Shown piece after piece: positions 31,560-40,200 of a stretch of DNA of 64,000 nucleotides (its first letter is position 1; the number at the start of each line of letters is the position of its first letter). The notes beneath the pieces were generated by a model. That model saw nothing but the letters and a program-made list of their open reading frames with translations. It was not told where the DNA came from and ran no database searches. Both the position numbers and the translations under genes were made by a program. The DNA comes from Acidilobaceae archaeon (GTDB taxonomy: Archaea; Thermoproteota; Thermoprotei_A; Sulfolobales; Acidilobaceae): NCBI GenBank assembly GCA_027014125.1, contig JALWEI010000038.1, positions 1-64,000 on the forward strand. The letters are read 5' to 3'.

Positions 31560-33581
31560 ATGGCGCCAGTGGATAGTATAAGAACCATAACCGTGGTAGG
31601 AGCCGGGACCATGGGCCACGGCATAGCGGAGGTCGCGGCAATAGCAGGGTACAAGGTATACCTTGCAGACATCAAGAAGGAGTTCCTAGACAATGCGTTG
31701 CAGAAGATCGAGTGGAGCCTCAAGAAGCTCTACGAGAAGGGCATGCTCAGGGAGACGGTTGAGACGGTGCTCTCAAGGATAACCCCAGTAGTCAACCTAG
31801 CAGAGGACGGTGGCTACACCGAGGAGTTCGGCCGCGCACTAGAGGAGACCGACTTCATGATAGAGGCAATACCCGAGAAGCTGGAGCTAAAGCAGAAGCT
31901 ATTCAAGTACGCAGATGAGAAGACGCCAAGCCACGCTATACTAGCCACAAACACCAGCAGCCTGCCAATAACCGAGATAGCAGCAGCCACGAGCAGGCCG
32001 GAGAGAGTAGTAGGGATGCACTTCTTCAACCCGCCAGTCCTAATGCCACTAGTCGAGGTCATCAAGGGGGAGAAGACCAGCGACGCAACAGTGGAGACAA
32101 CCGTGGCCCTGGCAAAGAGGTTCGGCAAGCAGACCGTGGTAGTAAAGAAGGATGTGCCAGGCTTCATAGTAAACAGGATACTAGGAAGGTTCATGAACAC
32201 GGCATGCCTAGTGGTGGAGAAGGGCCTAGCGTCGAAGGAGGAGGTTGATGCAACAGCAAAGTACATACTAGGCCTCCCGATGGGAGTCTTCGAGCTCGCA
32301 GACTATAGCGGGATCGACGTCTTCTACCTAGTATTCACAGCCATGAAGGAGAGGGGGATGAAGACAACGCCATGCAACCTAATAAAGGAGAAGTACGAGG
32401 CCGGCCATTACGGGGTAAAGGCTGGCAAGGGCTTCTACGACTACCCAGCCCCAGGCAAGTACCAGAGGCCCAACATACCCAAGGACCTGGCAGGCAAGTT
32501 CGACCCAGTTAAGCTAGTAGCCCCCGCAGTCAACGAGGCAGCATGGCTGCTCAGGAACGAGGTGGCCACAAAGGAGGACATAGACAAGGCGGTGAAGCTA
32601 GGCCTAAACTGGCCCAAGGGTGTGCTGGAGTACGCCGACGAGTATGGAATCGACGCCATAGTGGAGGCGCTCAAGAAGCTAAAGGAGGAGACGGGGGCAG
32701 AGGAGCTAGAGCCAGACCCACTACTCCTAAAGATGGTAGAGGAGGGCAAACTAGGCAGGAAGACGGGCAAGGGGTTCTACGAGTACCAGGAGGTCAAGGA
32801 GATAGAGAAGGAGACGATACTAATCAGGATAGAGAAGCCGATAGCATGGATAATACTAAACAGGCCCAAGAAGCTCAACGCACTAAGCCCCAAGCTACTC
32901 AAGGAGCTAGGCGAGGCGCTAGACGAGCTAGAGGAGAACGAGGAGGTAAGAGTAATAATACTCAAGGGAGCCGGTAGGGCCTTCAGCGCTGGCGCCGACG
33001 TCACGGCGTTCGCGGGAGTCACACCAATGGACATACTAAGATTCTCCCGCCGCTTCCAAGAGCTAACCCTCAAAATGCAGTTCCTGACAAAGCCCATCAT
33101 AGTGGCAATACACGGCTACGCACTAGGAGGCGGCCTAGAGATAGCGATGAGCGGAGACATAAGGATCGCTAGCGAGGACGCAATGCTAGGCCAGCCAGAG
33201 ATCAACCTAGGCTTCATACCAGGAGCCGGGGGGACACAGAGGCTACCAAGGCTAGCCGGCAGGAGCAGGGCCAAAGAGCTGATATTCACCGGCGACATGA
33301 TACCAGCAGGAGAGGCCCACAGGCTAGGAATAGTAGACAGGGTTGTGCCCCCGGAGAGGCTAGACCAGGAGGCAAGGGCCCTAGCACTGAAGCTAGCAGA
33401 GAAGCCCCCGCTAGCACTGGCAGCGGCTAAGTACGCTATAGAGATGGGCATGGAGACAAACATATGGACAGGGCTAGAGCTGGAGGCCAGCCTATTCGCA
33501 CTACTATTCTCAACCGAGGACGTCATAGAGGGCGTAACAGCCTTCCTAGAGAAGAGAAAGCCAAAGTTCAAGGGCAGGTAG
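31560..33581 (+). CDS. Bifunctional 3-hydroxyacyl-CoA dehydrogenase / enoyl-CoA hydratase
   Basis: This 673-residue fusion has the dehydrogenase first: NAD site VVGAGTMGHGIAEVAAIAGY (residues 11-31), then MHFFNPPVLMPLVEVIKG and the C-terminal helical domains with CNLIKEKYEAGHYGVKAGKG. The hydratase/crotonase domain begins near 420: NRPKKLNALS, KGAGRAFSAGADV (oxyanion loop) and ALGGGLEIAMSGDIRIAS with GQPEINLGFIPGAGGTQRLPR. The catalytic Glu pair lies in these last stretches. Crenarchaeal proteins of this order act as crotonyl-CoA hydratase/(S)-3-hydroxybutyryl-CoA dehydrogenase in CO2-fixing cycles. The alternative is fatty-acid or amino-acid breakdown. No other cycle enzyme is in the window. 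Confidence 0.93.
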   Translation: MAPVDSIRTITVVGAGTMGHGIAEVAAIAGYKVYLADIKKEFLDNALQKIEWSLKKLYEKGMLRETVETVLSRITPVVNLAEDGGYTEEFGRALEETDFMIEAIPEKLELKQKLFKYADEKTPSHAILATNTSSLPITEIAAATSRPERVVGMHFFNPPVLMPLVEVIKGEKTSDATVETTVALAKRFGKQTVVVKKDVPGFIVNRILGRFMNTACLVVEKGLASKEEVDATAKYILGLPMGVFELADYSGIDVFYLVFTAMKERGMKTTPCNLIKEKYEAGHYGVKAGKGFYDYPAPGKYQRPNIPKDLAGKFDPVKLVAPAVNEAAWLLRNEVATKEDIDKAVKLGLNWPKGVLEYADEYGIDAIVEALKKLKEETGAEELEPDPLLLKMVEEGKLGRKTGKGFYEYQEVKEIEKETILIRIEKPIAWIILNRPKKLNALSPKLLKELGEALDELEENEEVRVIILKGAGRAFSAGADVTAFAGVTPMDILRFSRRFQELTLKMQFLTKPIIVAIHGYALGGGLEIAMSGDIRIASEDAMLGQPEINLGFIPGAGGTQRLPRLAGRSRAKELIFTGDMIPAGEAHRLGIVDRVVPPERLDQEARALALKLAEKPPLALAAAKYAIEMGMETNIWTGLELEASLFALLFSTEDVIEGVTAFLEKRKPKFKGR

Positions 33582-33590
33582 GGGAAAAAC

Positions 33591-34829
33591 CTAGCACCCC
33601 ACCCTCCTCTTTACCACGACACCACCCACAACAACAGCCTCAACGAGGTTAAGCCCCCACACATACCCTATCTCACGAGGATCCTCCACACTCCACAATG
33701 CCAGGTCTCCCCTCATCCCGGGCCTAATCCTACCCCTATCACCTAGCCCCAGGCTCCTGGCGGCGACATACGTGGCCCCAGCCAGAGCCTCAAGCTGGGT
33801 CAGGCCTAGAATATAGGGAGCCACCTGCACACTGGTCTGGACCAGAGGCGTCATATTGTTAGCATTATAATCGCTACCCAGCGCTATGGGCACACCCGCA
33901 CTACGAAGAGCGTCAACCGGGGGCCTCTCCTTCTGCATCATAGCCATGATGCTAGTAGGGAGCAACCCAGCCACGCTTCCGGCCCTAGCCAGCACGCCAG
34001 CGTTGCTGGGAGGCATGTTCTCCAGGTGCTCCACCGAGTCTATGGATAACTCCCCCGCTAGGAGGCTGCACCCGATATACGATAACTGGTCTGCATGCAG
34101 CCTAGCCCTCAGCCCAGCCCTCAAGCCAGCTAGGAGTATGGCCCTGGACTCCTCCACAGTGAAGGCACCCTTATCGCAGAAGACATCAATATACTCGGCG
34201 GCACCCTCAGCCCCGGCCCTAGAAGCGAGCCTAGCCATCTCCTCCACATACACGCCCCTATCCCCATCCCTGGGAGGGACATGGGCCAGCAGGGTCCTAA
34301 CCAGGCCTATCCTAGTCCTAGAGGCCGCCTCGCCCAGCAGCCTAAGGTGCCTCCACTCCTCCCCGGGATCCAGGCCATAACCAGTCTTAACCTCCACCGT
34401 AGTCGTGCCCCCCTCAAGCATCACATCGAAGGTACTGAGCAGCCTATCGAGGAGCTCCCTGTCACTAGCCCTCCTAGTCGCCTCAACGGTCCTATAGATG
34501 CCGCCGCCCCGAGCCAGTATCTCACCGTAGCTATAGCCTAGCAGCTTCATCTCCAGCTCGTCAGCCCTTGACCCGTAGAAGAGTGGATGGGTGTGTATGT
34601 CTATCAAGCCGGGTGTAACAAGCCTGCCACTAGCGTCTATAGCATCACGGGCATCATATCTAGACCTGATCCAGGCGCTGGACCCGACCTCAACTATGAC
34701 TCCATCCCTAACAGCAACCCCGGCATCGGAGAGTATCACAGCCCTATTCCAATTAACCCTCCCCAGAGGCGTATCGCTAAACGTGAGGAGCCTCCCTATA
34801 TTATATACTATGAGATCCGCCCTAGGCAT
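33591..34829 (-). CDS. hutI: Imidazolonepropionase
   Basis: This 412-residue amidohydrolase opens imidazolone propionate to formiminoglutamate, the third step in histidine breakdown. It shows GLIDIHTHPLFYGSRADELEM (HxH metal site), GGGIYRTVEATRRASDREL, GTTTVEVKTGYGLDPGEEWR, LHADQLSYIGCSLLA and ALGSDYNANNMTP (metal Asp), each matching HutI rather than other amidohydrolases. ATG 34829 is used, since it has GGAGG 7-11 nt upstream and starts just before LIVYNIGRLLTF; the longer frame from 34904 would overlap hutG fully out of phase. It overlaps the hutG stop by 8 nt. Confidence 0.9.
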   Translation of the reverse strand: MPRADLIVYNIGRLLTFSDTPLGRVNWNRAVILSDAGVAVRDGVIVEVGSSAWIRSRYDARDAIDASGRLVTPGLIDIHTHPLFYGSRADELEMKLLGYSYGEILARGGGIYRTVEATRRASDRELLDRLLSTFDVMLEGGTTTVEVKTGYGLDPGEEWRHLRLLGEAASRTRIGLVRTLLAHVPPRDGDRGVYVEEMARLASRAGAEGAAEYIDVFCDKGAFTVEESRAILLAGLRAGLRARLHADQLSYIGCSLLAGELSIDSVEHLENMPPSNAGVLARAGSVAGLLPTSIMAMMQKERPPVDALRSAGVPIALGSDYNANNMTPLVQTSVQVAPYILGLTQLEALAGATYVAARSLGLGDRGRIRPGMRGDLALWSVEDPREIGYVWGLNLVEAVVVGGVVVKRRVGC

Positions 34830-35742
34830 CCCCGCCAGCCTCCAACAAGTTGAACAGGTAAGCCAGGATCTTGGCGGCCAGCCTGGAAGTAGAGTCGGCA
34901 ACATCCACCAGAGGGTTAACCTCCACGAGGTCCACCACCCTCACCCTCCTACCCGATAGGCTACGGAGGATCAGAAGCGTCTCCCGGGGATCCATGCCCA
35001 TAACCCCAGGGGCGTTGACGCCGGGCGCATACGCCTGGTCTAGGTGATCCATATCTATACTAAGGTAGATGGGCTCCTCTAGGGAGTCAATGATACTCCT
35101 AACAGCGTCTAGGCCCTCGCCCTTGAGTAGGGAAAGCCTGGGTATAACCTTGACACCTAGCCTCTTAGCCCTCTCAGCGAGGTAAGAGGGATTAGAGTAA
35201 TCACCCACACCAACAACAAGTGCATCAACCCTGCCAGGAGCCTTGGAGAGGACCTCATAGAGCCAAGAGCCGCTCGTCAGCCCCTCACTCGTACTCCTGA
35301 GATCGTAATGGTGATCCAGCATGACCAGCGAGGCTCTACCCTCCACACTTGCCAGGGCCTCGAGGGCCGGCCCAGCTATAGAATGATCGCCACCTACAAG
35401 GTATACCCTCTCATAGCCGCCTAGGAGGATCCTGGAGGCCGAGGCTATCCTAGCCCGCGTCGTGCCCCACTCTCCCGGGGCAACCCTGATATCCCCCAGA
35501 TCCCGGGGTCTGCACTTTATAGGGCCATGGGTAGGGCTGAATGGGGTAAGCCCGTAGAGGTAGCTCCGTATCTTCTGTGGAGCAAGCCGGGGCCCAGGCC
35601 TGCCAGTGACGCTCCAGTCCCATGGAACCCCTACGAGGGCTGAACCAGCACACTCGCCTAGGCCACCGATTCTCTCATCCCCGGGATCTCTGAGGAGCGG
35701 GGCGCCGGGAGCTGAGAGTAGGTCCTCTATACCCATGTCCAA
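34822..35742 (-). CDS. hutG: Arginase-family hydrolase, probable formiminoglutamase
   Basis: This 306-residue ureohydrolase has the metal-binding motifs VGGDHSIAG (about 118), LDHHYDLR (about 142; usual form DAHxD) and YLSIDMDHLDQAYAPGV (about 226). The Asp and His ligands are all kept, but A is replaced by H in the second motif and P by Q in the third. The adjacent hutI supports formiminoglutamase (glutamate plus formamide). Agmatinase or arginase activity is the alternative. The start is TTG 35742 or ATG 35736; GGGGGTG lies 11 nt before the TTG. HutH and HutU are not in the window. Confidence 0.8.
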   Translation of the reverse strand: MDMGIEDLLSAPGAPLLRDPGDERIGGLGECAGSALVGVPWDWSVTGRPGPRLAPQKIRSYLYGLTPFSPTHGPIKCRPRDLGDIRVAPGEWGTTRARIASASRILLGGYERVYLVGGDHSIAGPALEALASVEGRASLVMLDHHYDLRSTSEGLTSGSWLYEVLSKAPGRVDALVVGVGDYSNPSYLAERAKRLGVKVIPRLSLLKGEGLDAVRSIIDSLEEPIYLSIDMDHLDQAYAPGVNAPGVMGMDPRETLLILRSLSGRRVRVVDLVEVNPLVDVADSTSRLAAKILAYLFNLLEAGGDA

Positions 35743-35811
35743 GGCTAGTAGTGCACCCCCTCATCACTGGGTGGGATGTGAGGGGCTATAACCGCTATAA
35801 TACCGGTCCCC

Positions 35812-36894
35812 GTGGACCTGTACACGGTGTCCAGCGTGGCGTTGTCGATAGTCAGGGGGAACCCCCGGCTGGACAGGATCCAGGTCGTAGCTGTAGTGGG
35901 AGGATCCACAAAGACCTCCACCATACCCGGTATAAGCATAGCAGGCCCCAGCCCCGAGGGCACACTATACACGCCCACGCTAGACCTCGAATACCTAGTC
36001 ACAGGCAGGCCGATAACACTCCCCGTAGTCCCAGTGTCACCAGAGGGCCTACCAACACCGGCCCTAATATCAAGGGCCCTAGTAGACCTAACAAGGGCAT
36101 CACTCCTAGCAGTAGACTCCGGAACAGCCCATGGCATCAAGGCCCCACACATAGCCATACCCTCGGCAGTGGTGGGAGGAAGGATAGACGAGGAGCCCGG
36201 CCTCCCCAGGGGAGCAGCAGAGAGGATCATAGATGAAGCCAAGATACTCGGCAGGAACCTGGCCCGCGGCGTAATCGGGATAATGATAGGCGAGACGATA
36301 CCCGGGGGCACAACCACGGCGGCCGCCATAATGGAGGCACTAGCCGGGCGCGGAGTAGAGGTTGTCAGCAGCAGCTCTAACAGGAACCCAAAGGACCTCA
36401 AGAGGAGAGTCGTGGAGAAGGCCGTAGAGAGGGCTAGAAGATGTAGCAGCACCTACTGCATTATAGAGGAGGTAGGTGACCCAGTACACACTGCTATAGC
36501 GGGGATAGCAGCTGGCGCCATGGAGGCCGGGGCAGAGGTCGCTCTAGCCGGCGGCACCCAGATGGGGGCAGTCCTAGCAATACTAAACGCTCTAGGCTAC
36601 GACACGTCCAAGGCTACAGTTGTAACCACAAGGTGGATACTAGAGGATAATAGCAGCGACATAGTGGGAATAACGGAGAGGTTCAACTCCGGCCTAGTGG
36701 TCGCCGCCATGAGCTTTAGCGACGCACCCTGGAGCGGGCTAAGGATGTATGAGGAGGGATACGTGAAGGAGGGAGTAGCAGCAGGGGGCATGATGGCCCT
36801 AGCACTAGCCAAGGGGGCCACGCCAGGGGAGGTCAAGGAGGCAATCTACAAGGAGTACAGGAGGCTACTCAGCCTTGTACCCAAGAATAGATGA
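35812..36894 (+). CDS. cobT: Nicotinate-nucleotide:dimethylbenzimidazole phosphoribosyltransferase, archaeal type (CobT)
   Basis: This 360-residue protein belongs to the archaeal CobT-like family, which activates the lower-ligand base to its alpha-riboside phosphate for the cobalamin nucleotide loop. Features seen are VVGGSTKTSTIPGISIAG at the N-terminus, DSGTAHGIKAPHI, a glycine/threonine loop GETIPGGTTTAAAIMEAL and ALAGGTQMGAVLAI. The start is GTG 35812; the only in-frame stop upstream is 33 nt away and no ATG intervenes. A TATAAT-like element lies within the short gap. Its end overlaps cbiS by 20 nt. Confidence 0.88.
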   Translation: MDLYTVSSVALSIVRGNPRLDRIQVVAVVGGSTKTSTIPGISIAGPSPEGTLYTPTLDLEYLVTGRPITLPVVPVSPEGLPTPALISRALVDLTRASLLAVDSGTAHGIKAPHIAIPSAVVGGRIDEEPGLPRGAAERIIDEAKILGRNLARGVIGIMIGETIPGGTTTAAAIMEALAGRGVEVVSSSSNRNPKDLKRRVVEKAVERARRCSSTYCIIEEVGDPVHTAIAGIAAGAMEAGAEVALAGGTQMGAVLAILNALGYDTSKATVVTTRWILEDNSSDIVGITERFNSGLVVAAMSFSDAPWSGLRMYEEGYVKEGVAAGGMMALALAKGATPGEVKEAIYKEYRRLLSLVPKNR

Positions 36895-37960
36895 CAGGGG
36901 AGACATGGTAGTAGTAGACCTCGGAAGAGAGTATAAGGTAGCATCCACAGCCGTCAACGGAGGCCTCAAGTGGGCCCGGTACATACTCGTGAAGACCGTT
37001 GAGAAGGACTTCAACCTAGATGACTATGACGCATACACTAGGAACCTGCTCAAGAGCAGCAACCTGCCAAGCCAAACCATAGTCATGCTAACAGCAGTAG
37101 ATGTGGCTAAGAGGATCGTCGAGGAGGGAGACCACACGTGGGTACTAGCAACAGTAGGCCTAACAAACCCAGCATGCACAGAAATGGAGGAACTATACAA
37201 GGCCCCGCCATCCTCAACGATAAACCTAATAGTAGTATCACTACACCCACTCACAGACCAAGCCCTCCTAGACCTCCTAAGGGTTGCAGCAGAGGCCAAG
37301 GCAGCGGCAGTAAGCGACATACTACCATGGTGCACCAGCAGGCCCATAGGGACTAGCAGCGATGCTATAACAGTAGCCTCACCACCTGGAGGAGGGGGAC
37401 TAGCATGGAGCGGGCTAGCAACAATCCACGGCAACGAGGCGGCCAGGCTGGTCTGGAGGGCTGTAATCAAGGGAGACGATCGTAGTTTAGAGGAGAGGAT
37501 TAAGGGCGTACTAGGGGTGGGTATAGATGAGCTAGTCGAAGACGCGGTAAGACTCTACAAAGAAGCGCCCGTACCAGGCACGTCCCCAGAAGAAGCGGAG
37601 AGAATGCTCAGGAGAGAGCTGGCCAAGGTCCTCAGAGACCCGAACCTATGGACCCTCCTAATAGCAGCCAGGGAGGCGGACCTACACGCTAGGGCTGGGA
37701 GCATACCAGGCCTCAGCAGGGAGGAGTACCTAAGTGACACGAGGGGCCTGATAGCAGACGAGATCCTAGCGGCCGGAGCGGCATTATACCTCCAGGGGTG
37801 GAAGGGGCTAATGGCCACCTACTGGGTCGATAGGACGAAGGACGCGAAGAGGCTCAGCATCGCCAGCCTCCCCGGGCTACTAGACGACATGGCAGCCGCG
37901 CTAATCGGATCCACACTATCCAGGATATACGACAAGCTACTCCAGGGCTGGGAGCATTGA
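36875..37960 (+). CDS. cbiS: Bifunctional CbiS: adenosylcobinamide amidohydrolase (CbiZ) + alpha-ribazole-phosphate phosphatase (CobZ)
   Basis: This 361-residue protein fuses two salvage enzymes. Residues about 20-215 match CbiZ: STAVNGGLKWARYILVKTV, VMLTAVDVAKRIVEE, ATVGLTNPACTEME and the SPPGGGGLAWSGLATIHGN segment. It cuts the aminopropanol arm of incomplete corrinoids to adenosylcobyric acid. Residues about 230-355 match CobZ, a PgpA-like phosphatase: LLIAAREADLHARAGSIPG, GLIADEILAAGAALYLQG, followed by VDRTK. The same fusion (CbiS) is known from Methanopyrus. The start is TTG 36875 (GGAGG 10 nt upstream) or ATG 36905. It overlaps cobT by 20 nt and cobY by 4 nt (TTGA). Confidence 0.85.
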   Translation: MYPRIDDRGDMVVVDLGREYKVASTAVNGGLKWARYILVKTVEKDFNLDDYDAYTRNLLKSSNLPSQTIVMLTAVDVAKRIVEEGDHTWVLATVGLTNPACTEMEELYKAPPSSTINLIVVSLHPLTDQALLDLLRVAAEAKAAAVSDILPWCTSRPIGTSSDAITVASPPGGGGLAWSGLATIHGNEAARLVWRAVIKGDDRSLEERIKGVLGVGIDELVEDAVRLYKEAPVPGTSPEEAERMLRRELAKVLRDPNLWTLLIAAREADLHARAGSIPGLSREEYLSDTRGLIADEILAAGAALYLQGWKGLMATYWVDRTKDAKRLSIASLPGLLDDMAAALIGSTLSRIYDKLLQGWEH

Positions 37961-38487
37961 TAGCAGTCATAATGGCGGGGGGCAGGGCCACCCGCATGGG
38001 AGGTATAGTGAAGCCCCTGCTAGACGTGTGCGGATCCCCACTACTCCTCCACGTAGCCAGGGCGGCCGGAAAGGTAGCGAGGCTCAAGGTCCTAGCCCTA
38101 AGCCCACACACAATCGACCCCTTAAAGATGTACTGCTCCACAATGGAATGCATCAAAACCCCCGGAGCAGGGTACGCAGAGGACCTATCCCTACTACTAA
38201 GAGCAATAACATACAGGCCACTACTAGTCCTCCCAGCAGACCTAGCACACATAGACGGGAAGGTCCTCAAGGACCTAGTAGAGGCGGCCCAAGACATAGA
38301 AGAGGACATAGCAACAATGACATGCAGGGGAGAACCACAGGGAGTATCAATAGTAAAGGGCAACGGCCCCACATGGGCCAACCTAGAGGCACAATGCACG
38401 CACGTCAACGTAAACACGTGGAAGGACCTAGAGGAGGCGAGGAGGAGATGCGTAGACACGGAGGCACGCCTCCACCAGGAACAATAG
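37957..38487 (+). CDS. cobY: Adenosylcobinamide-phosphate guanylyltransferase (CobY)
   Basis: This 176-residue nucleotidyltransferase makes AdoCbi-GDP in archaea, the job of the CobU kinase/transferase in bacteria. It begins AVIMAGGRATRMGGIVKPLL, the nucleotide-binding loop, and has LLVLPADLAHIDGKVL in the middle. Start TTG 37957 overlaps the cbiS stop (TTGA), and the 3' end overlaps the next gene by 40 nt. The lack of a P-loop excludes CobU. Confidence 0.87.
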   Translation: MIAVIMAGGRATRMGGIVKPLLDVCGSPLLLHVARAAGKVARLKVLALSPHTIDPLKMYCSTMECIKTPGAGYAEDLSLLLRAITYRPLLVLPADLAHIDGKVLKDLVEAAQDIEEDIATMTCRGEPQGVSIVKGNGPTWANLEAQCTHVNVNTWKDLEEARRRCVDTEARLHQEQ

Positions 38488-39500
38488 ACTTCAGCAGCCC
38501 CATGAACCCCTTACCCCCGCCATCATGGTTGGGCAAAACTGTTAGAAGCTGCGTTGAGGAGGAAGCATACAGGAGGTACTACGACCCAGAGCTCAGCGAG
38601 CTCAAGGACCTCATAGCCAAGCTGGAAGGGATCAAGGGGGAGATCCACGTAGGGAACGGATCGGCATCGATACTAGCCAACCTCCCAGCAGTACTCAAGC
38701 CAACCACGATGATCGTGGTCGAGCCCAACTTCGGGGATCACCACATACAGGCACCAGCACTACAGATCCCGCTCCACAGGATTAAGGCTAGGATAACGGG
38801 AAACAAGCTAAGGGTAGACACGGGGAGGCTAGAAAGGGCTAGAAACCCCCTCATCATCGTATCGAGGCCAAACAACCCCACGGGAATGGAGATAGATCCA
38901 AGCGACCTAAGAGCGCTGGAGGACTACGCGGAGGAAAACAGTGGAGTGCTGGTCGTCGACGAAGCGTTTCAGCCCCTATCAAGCCTCCAACCATGGAAAC
39001 CCAGAGGGCACAGAACAGTCATACTAAGGAGCCTAACCAAGGCAATGGCAGCCCCTGGCCTCAGGCTAGGCTACATGCACACAAAGGACGAGGACATCCA
39101 CAAGAAGATGGAACAAGCCAGGCAACCATGGCCCCTAGACTCGATAACATACTGCACCTATACAAGGCTACTAAGAGAAATGCCCGGTGAGGTTAGGAGT
39201 TACATAGACCAAGGCAGGAGGGCCGCGCTGGAATGGGGCCAGGACCTAGCCGCTATGTTAACCAGGGCTGGCGCCAGGACCTACCCCACTACTACCGCAT
39301 ACATACTGGTATGGCACAGTATACCCCACCCCAGGCTAGGTATAGAGCTGGCTAGAAGGGGCGTATACGTGAGGGACGCCAGCACGTTCCACGGCCTAGA
39401 CGAGCACCACAGCAGGATCAGTATCAGGAGTCCAGAGGAGAACGATGTCCTAGCTAGGGTAATGGCACAGCTCCTGGGGGGTAAAGATGGGGCTGCGTAG
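38448..39500 (+). CDS. cobD: L-threonine-O-3-phosphate decarboxylase (CobD-type)
   Basis: This 350-residue PLP enzyme resembles histidinol-phosphate aminotransferases. In a cobalamin operon it should decarboxylate threonine phosphate to (R)-1-aminopropan-2-yl phosphate, the linker of the nucleotide loop. It shows DFSSPMNPLPPPSWL, EIHVGNGSASILANL, SRPNNPTGMEID and the PLP lysine in LRSLTKAMAAPGLRLGYM, closing with RISIRSPEEND. ATG 38448, with GAGGAGG upstream, is chosen. The open frame extends to 38028, but that part reads cobY out of frame. The threonine kinase that would supply its substrate is not in the window. Confidence 0.85.
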   Translation: MRRHGGTPPPGTIDFSSPMNPLPPPSWLGKTVRSCVEEEAYRRYYDPELSELKDLIAKLEGIKGEIHVGNGSASILANLPAVLKPTTMIVVEPNFGDHHIQAPALQIPLHRIKARITGNKLRVDTGRLERARNPLIIVSRPNNPTGMEIDPSDLRALEDYAEENSGVLVVDEAFQPLSSLQPWKPRGHRTVILRSLTKAMAAPGLRLGYMHTKDEDIHKKMEQARQPWPLDSITYCTYTRLLREMPGEVRSYIDQGRRAALEWGQDLAAMLTRAGARTYPTTTAYILVWHSIPHPRLGIELARRGVYVRDASTFHGLDEHHSRISIRSPEENDVLARVMAQLLGGKDGAA

Positions 39501-40200
39501 CCTCATAGCATTCCTAACAACCATACCTGTGGGTCGGGGTAGCCTAGAAGAGGCGGCTAGGAGCCTACACCTAGCACCGCTAGTCGGCCTGCTAGAGGGA
39601 CTAGTAATCGCAGGAGCCCTAACGCTCCTGGGATGGGTCTACCAGCCCCCAGCAACCGTGGCCGTAGCCCTGCTACTCCACCTAGTACTAACCGGGGGCC
39701 TCCACATGGACGGCTTCACCGACTACGTGGAGGCAGTGGCAGCCAGAGCTCGTGGGGAGGAAGCGGAGAGGATAATAAAGGATCCGAGGAAGGGAGGGTT
39801 CGCGATAGCATATACGACTGTACTGATCATAGTCAGGTACGCCCTTCTCCTAGAAGCTGTGGATGAGCCATGGTTGGTTGTAGCAGCGTACACCGCTGCG
39901 GCTGAGGCGATGTACATCTACATATACGCCTCCAAGGGCTGGGGTAGTGGGCTAGCTGCTACCTTCAAGGAGTCCACCCTAGAGCGGAGGCCTGTTATTA
40001 ACCTGGTGGTGTATCTGTCCGCTATACTGCCGGGCTTCGTGGCTGGGGTTAGCCCAATAGTGTACCTGGCCCCACTAGTGGGCGTACCGGTTGCGTGGGA
40101 CTCTGCATCTAGGCTGGGGAGGCCCTCTGGTGACGCGGCTGGCTTCAGCTACGAGGTAACGCTGACCCTGGCATTGGCCGTGGGTGTCCCCTTTGCCTAA
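39487..40200 (+). CDS. cobS: Adenosylcobinamide-GDP ribazoletransferase (cobalamin synthase, CobS)
   Basis: This 237-residue integral membrane enzyme joins AdoCbi-GDP to alpha-ribazole (phosphate). The signature HMDGFTDYVEAVAARARGEEAERIIKDPRKG (split: LHMDGFTDYVEA and ERIIKDPRKGGFAIAY) with its Asp residues is clear. Several hydrophobic segments surround it, including the N-terminal IAFLTTIPVGRG motif. Its ATG overlaps the upstream gene by 14 nt and its end overlaps cbiB by 17 nt. It is slightly shorter than bacterial CobS, as is common in archaea. Confidence 0.92.
   Translation: MGLRSLIAFLTTIPVGRGSLEEAARSLHLAPLVGLLEGLVIAGALTLLGWVYQPPATVAVALLLHLVLTGGLHMDGFTDYVEAVAARARGEEAERIIKDPRKGGFAIAYTTVLIIVRYALLLEAVDEPWLVVAAYTAAAEAMYIYIYASKGWGSGLAATFKESTLERRPVINLVVYLSAILPGFVAGVSPIVYLAPLVGVPVAWDSASRLGRPSGDAAGFSYEVTLTLALAVGVPFA

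Noticed and set aside
35743-35811. Cobalamin riboswitch upstream of cobT
   Set aside because: The 69-nt gap has no B12-box-like sequence and is too short for the known element.
38028-38447. Long upstream part of the CobD-type frame
   Set aside because: It reads cobY out of frame; ATG 38448 with a good SD starts at the normal enzyme N-terminus.
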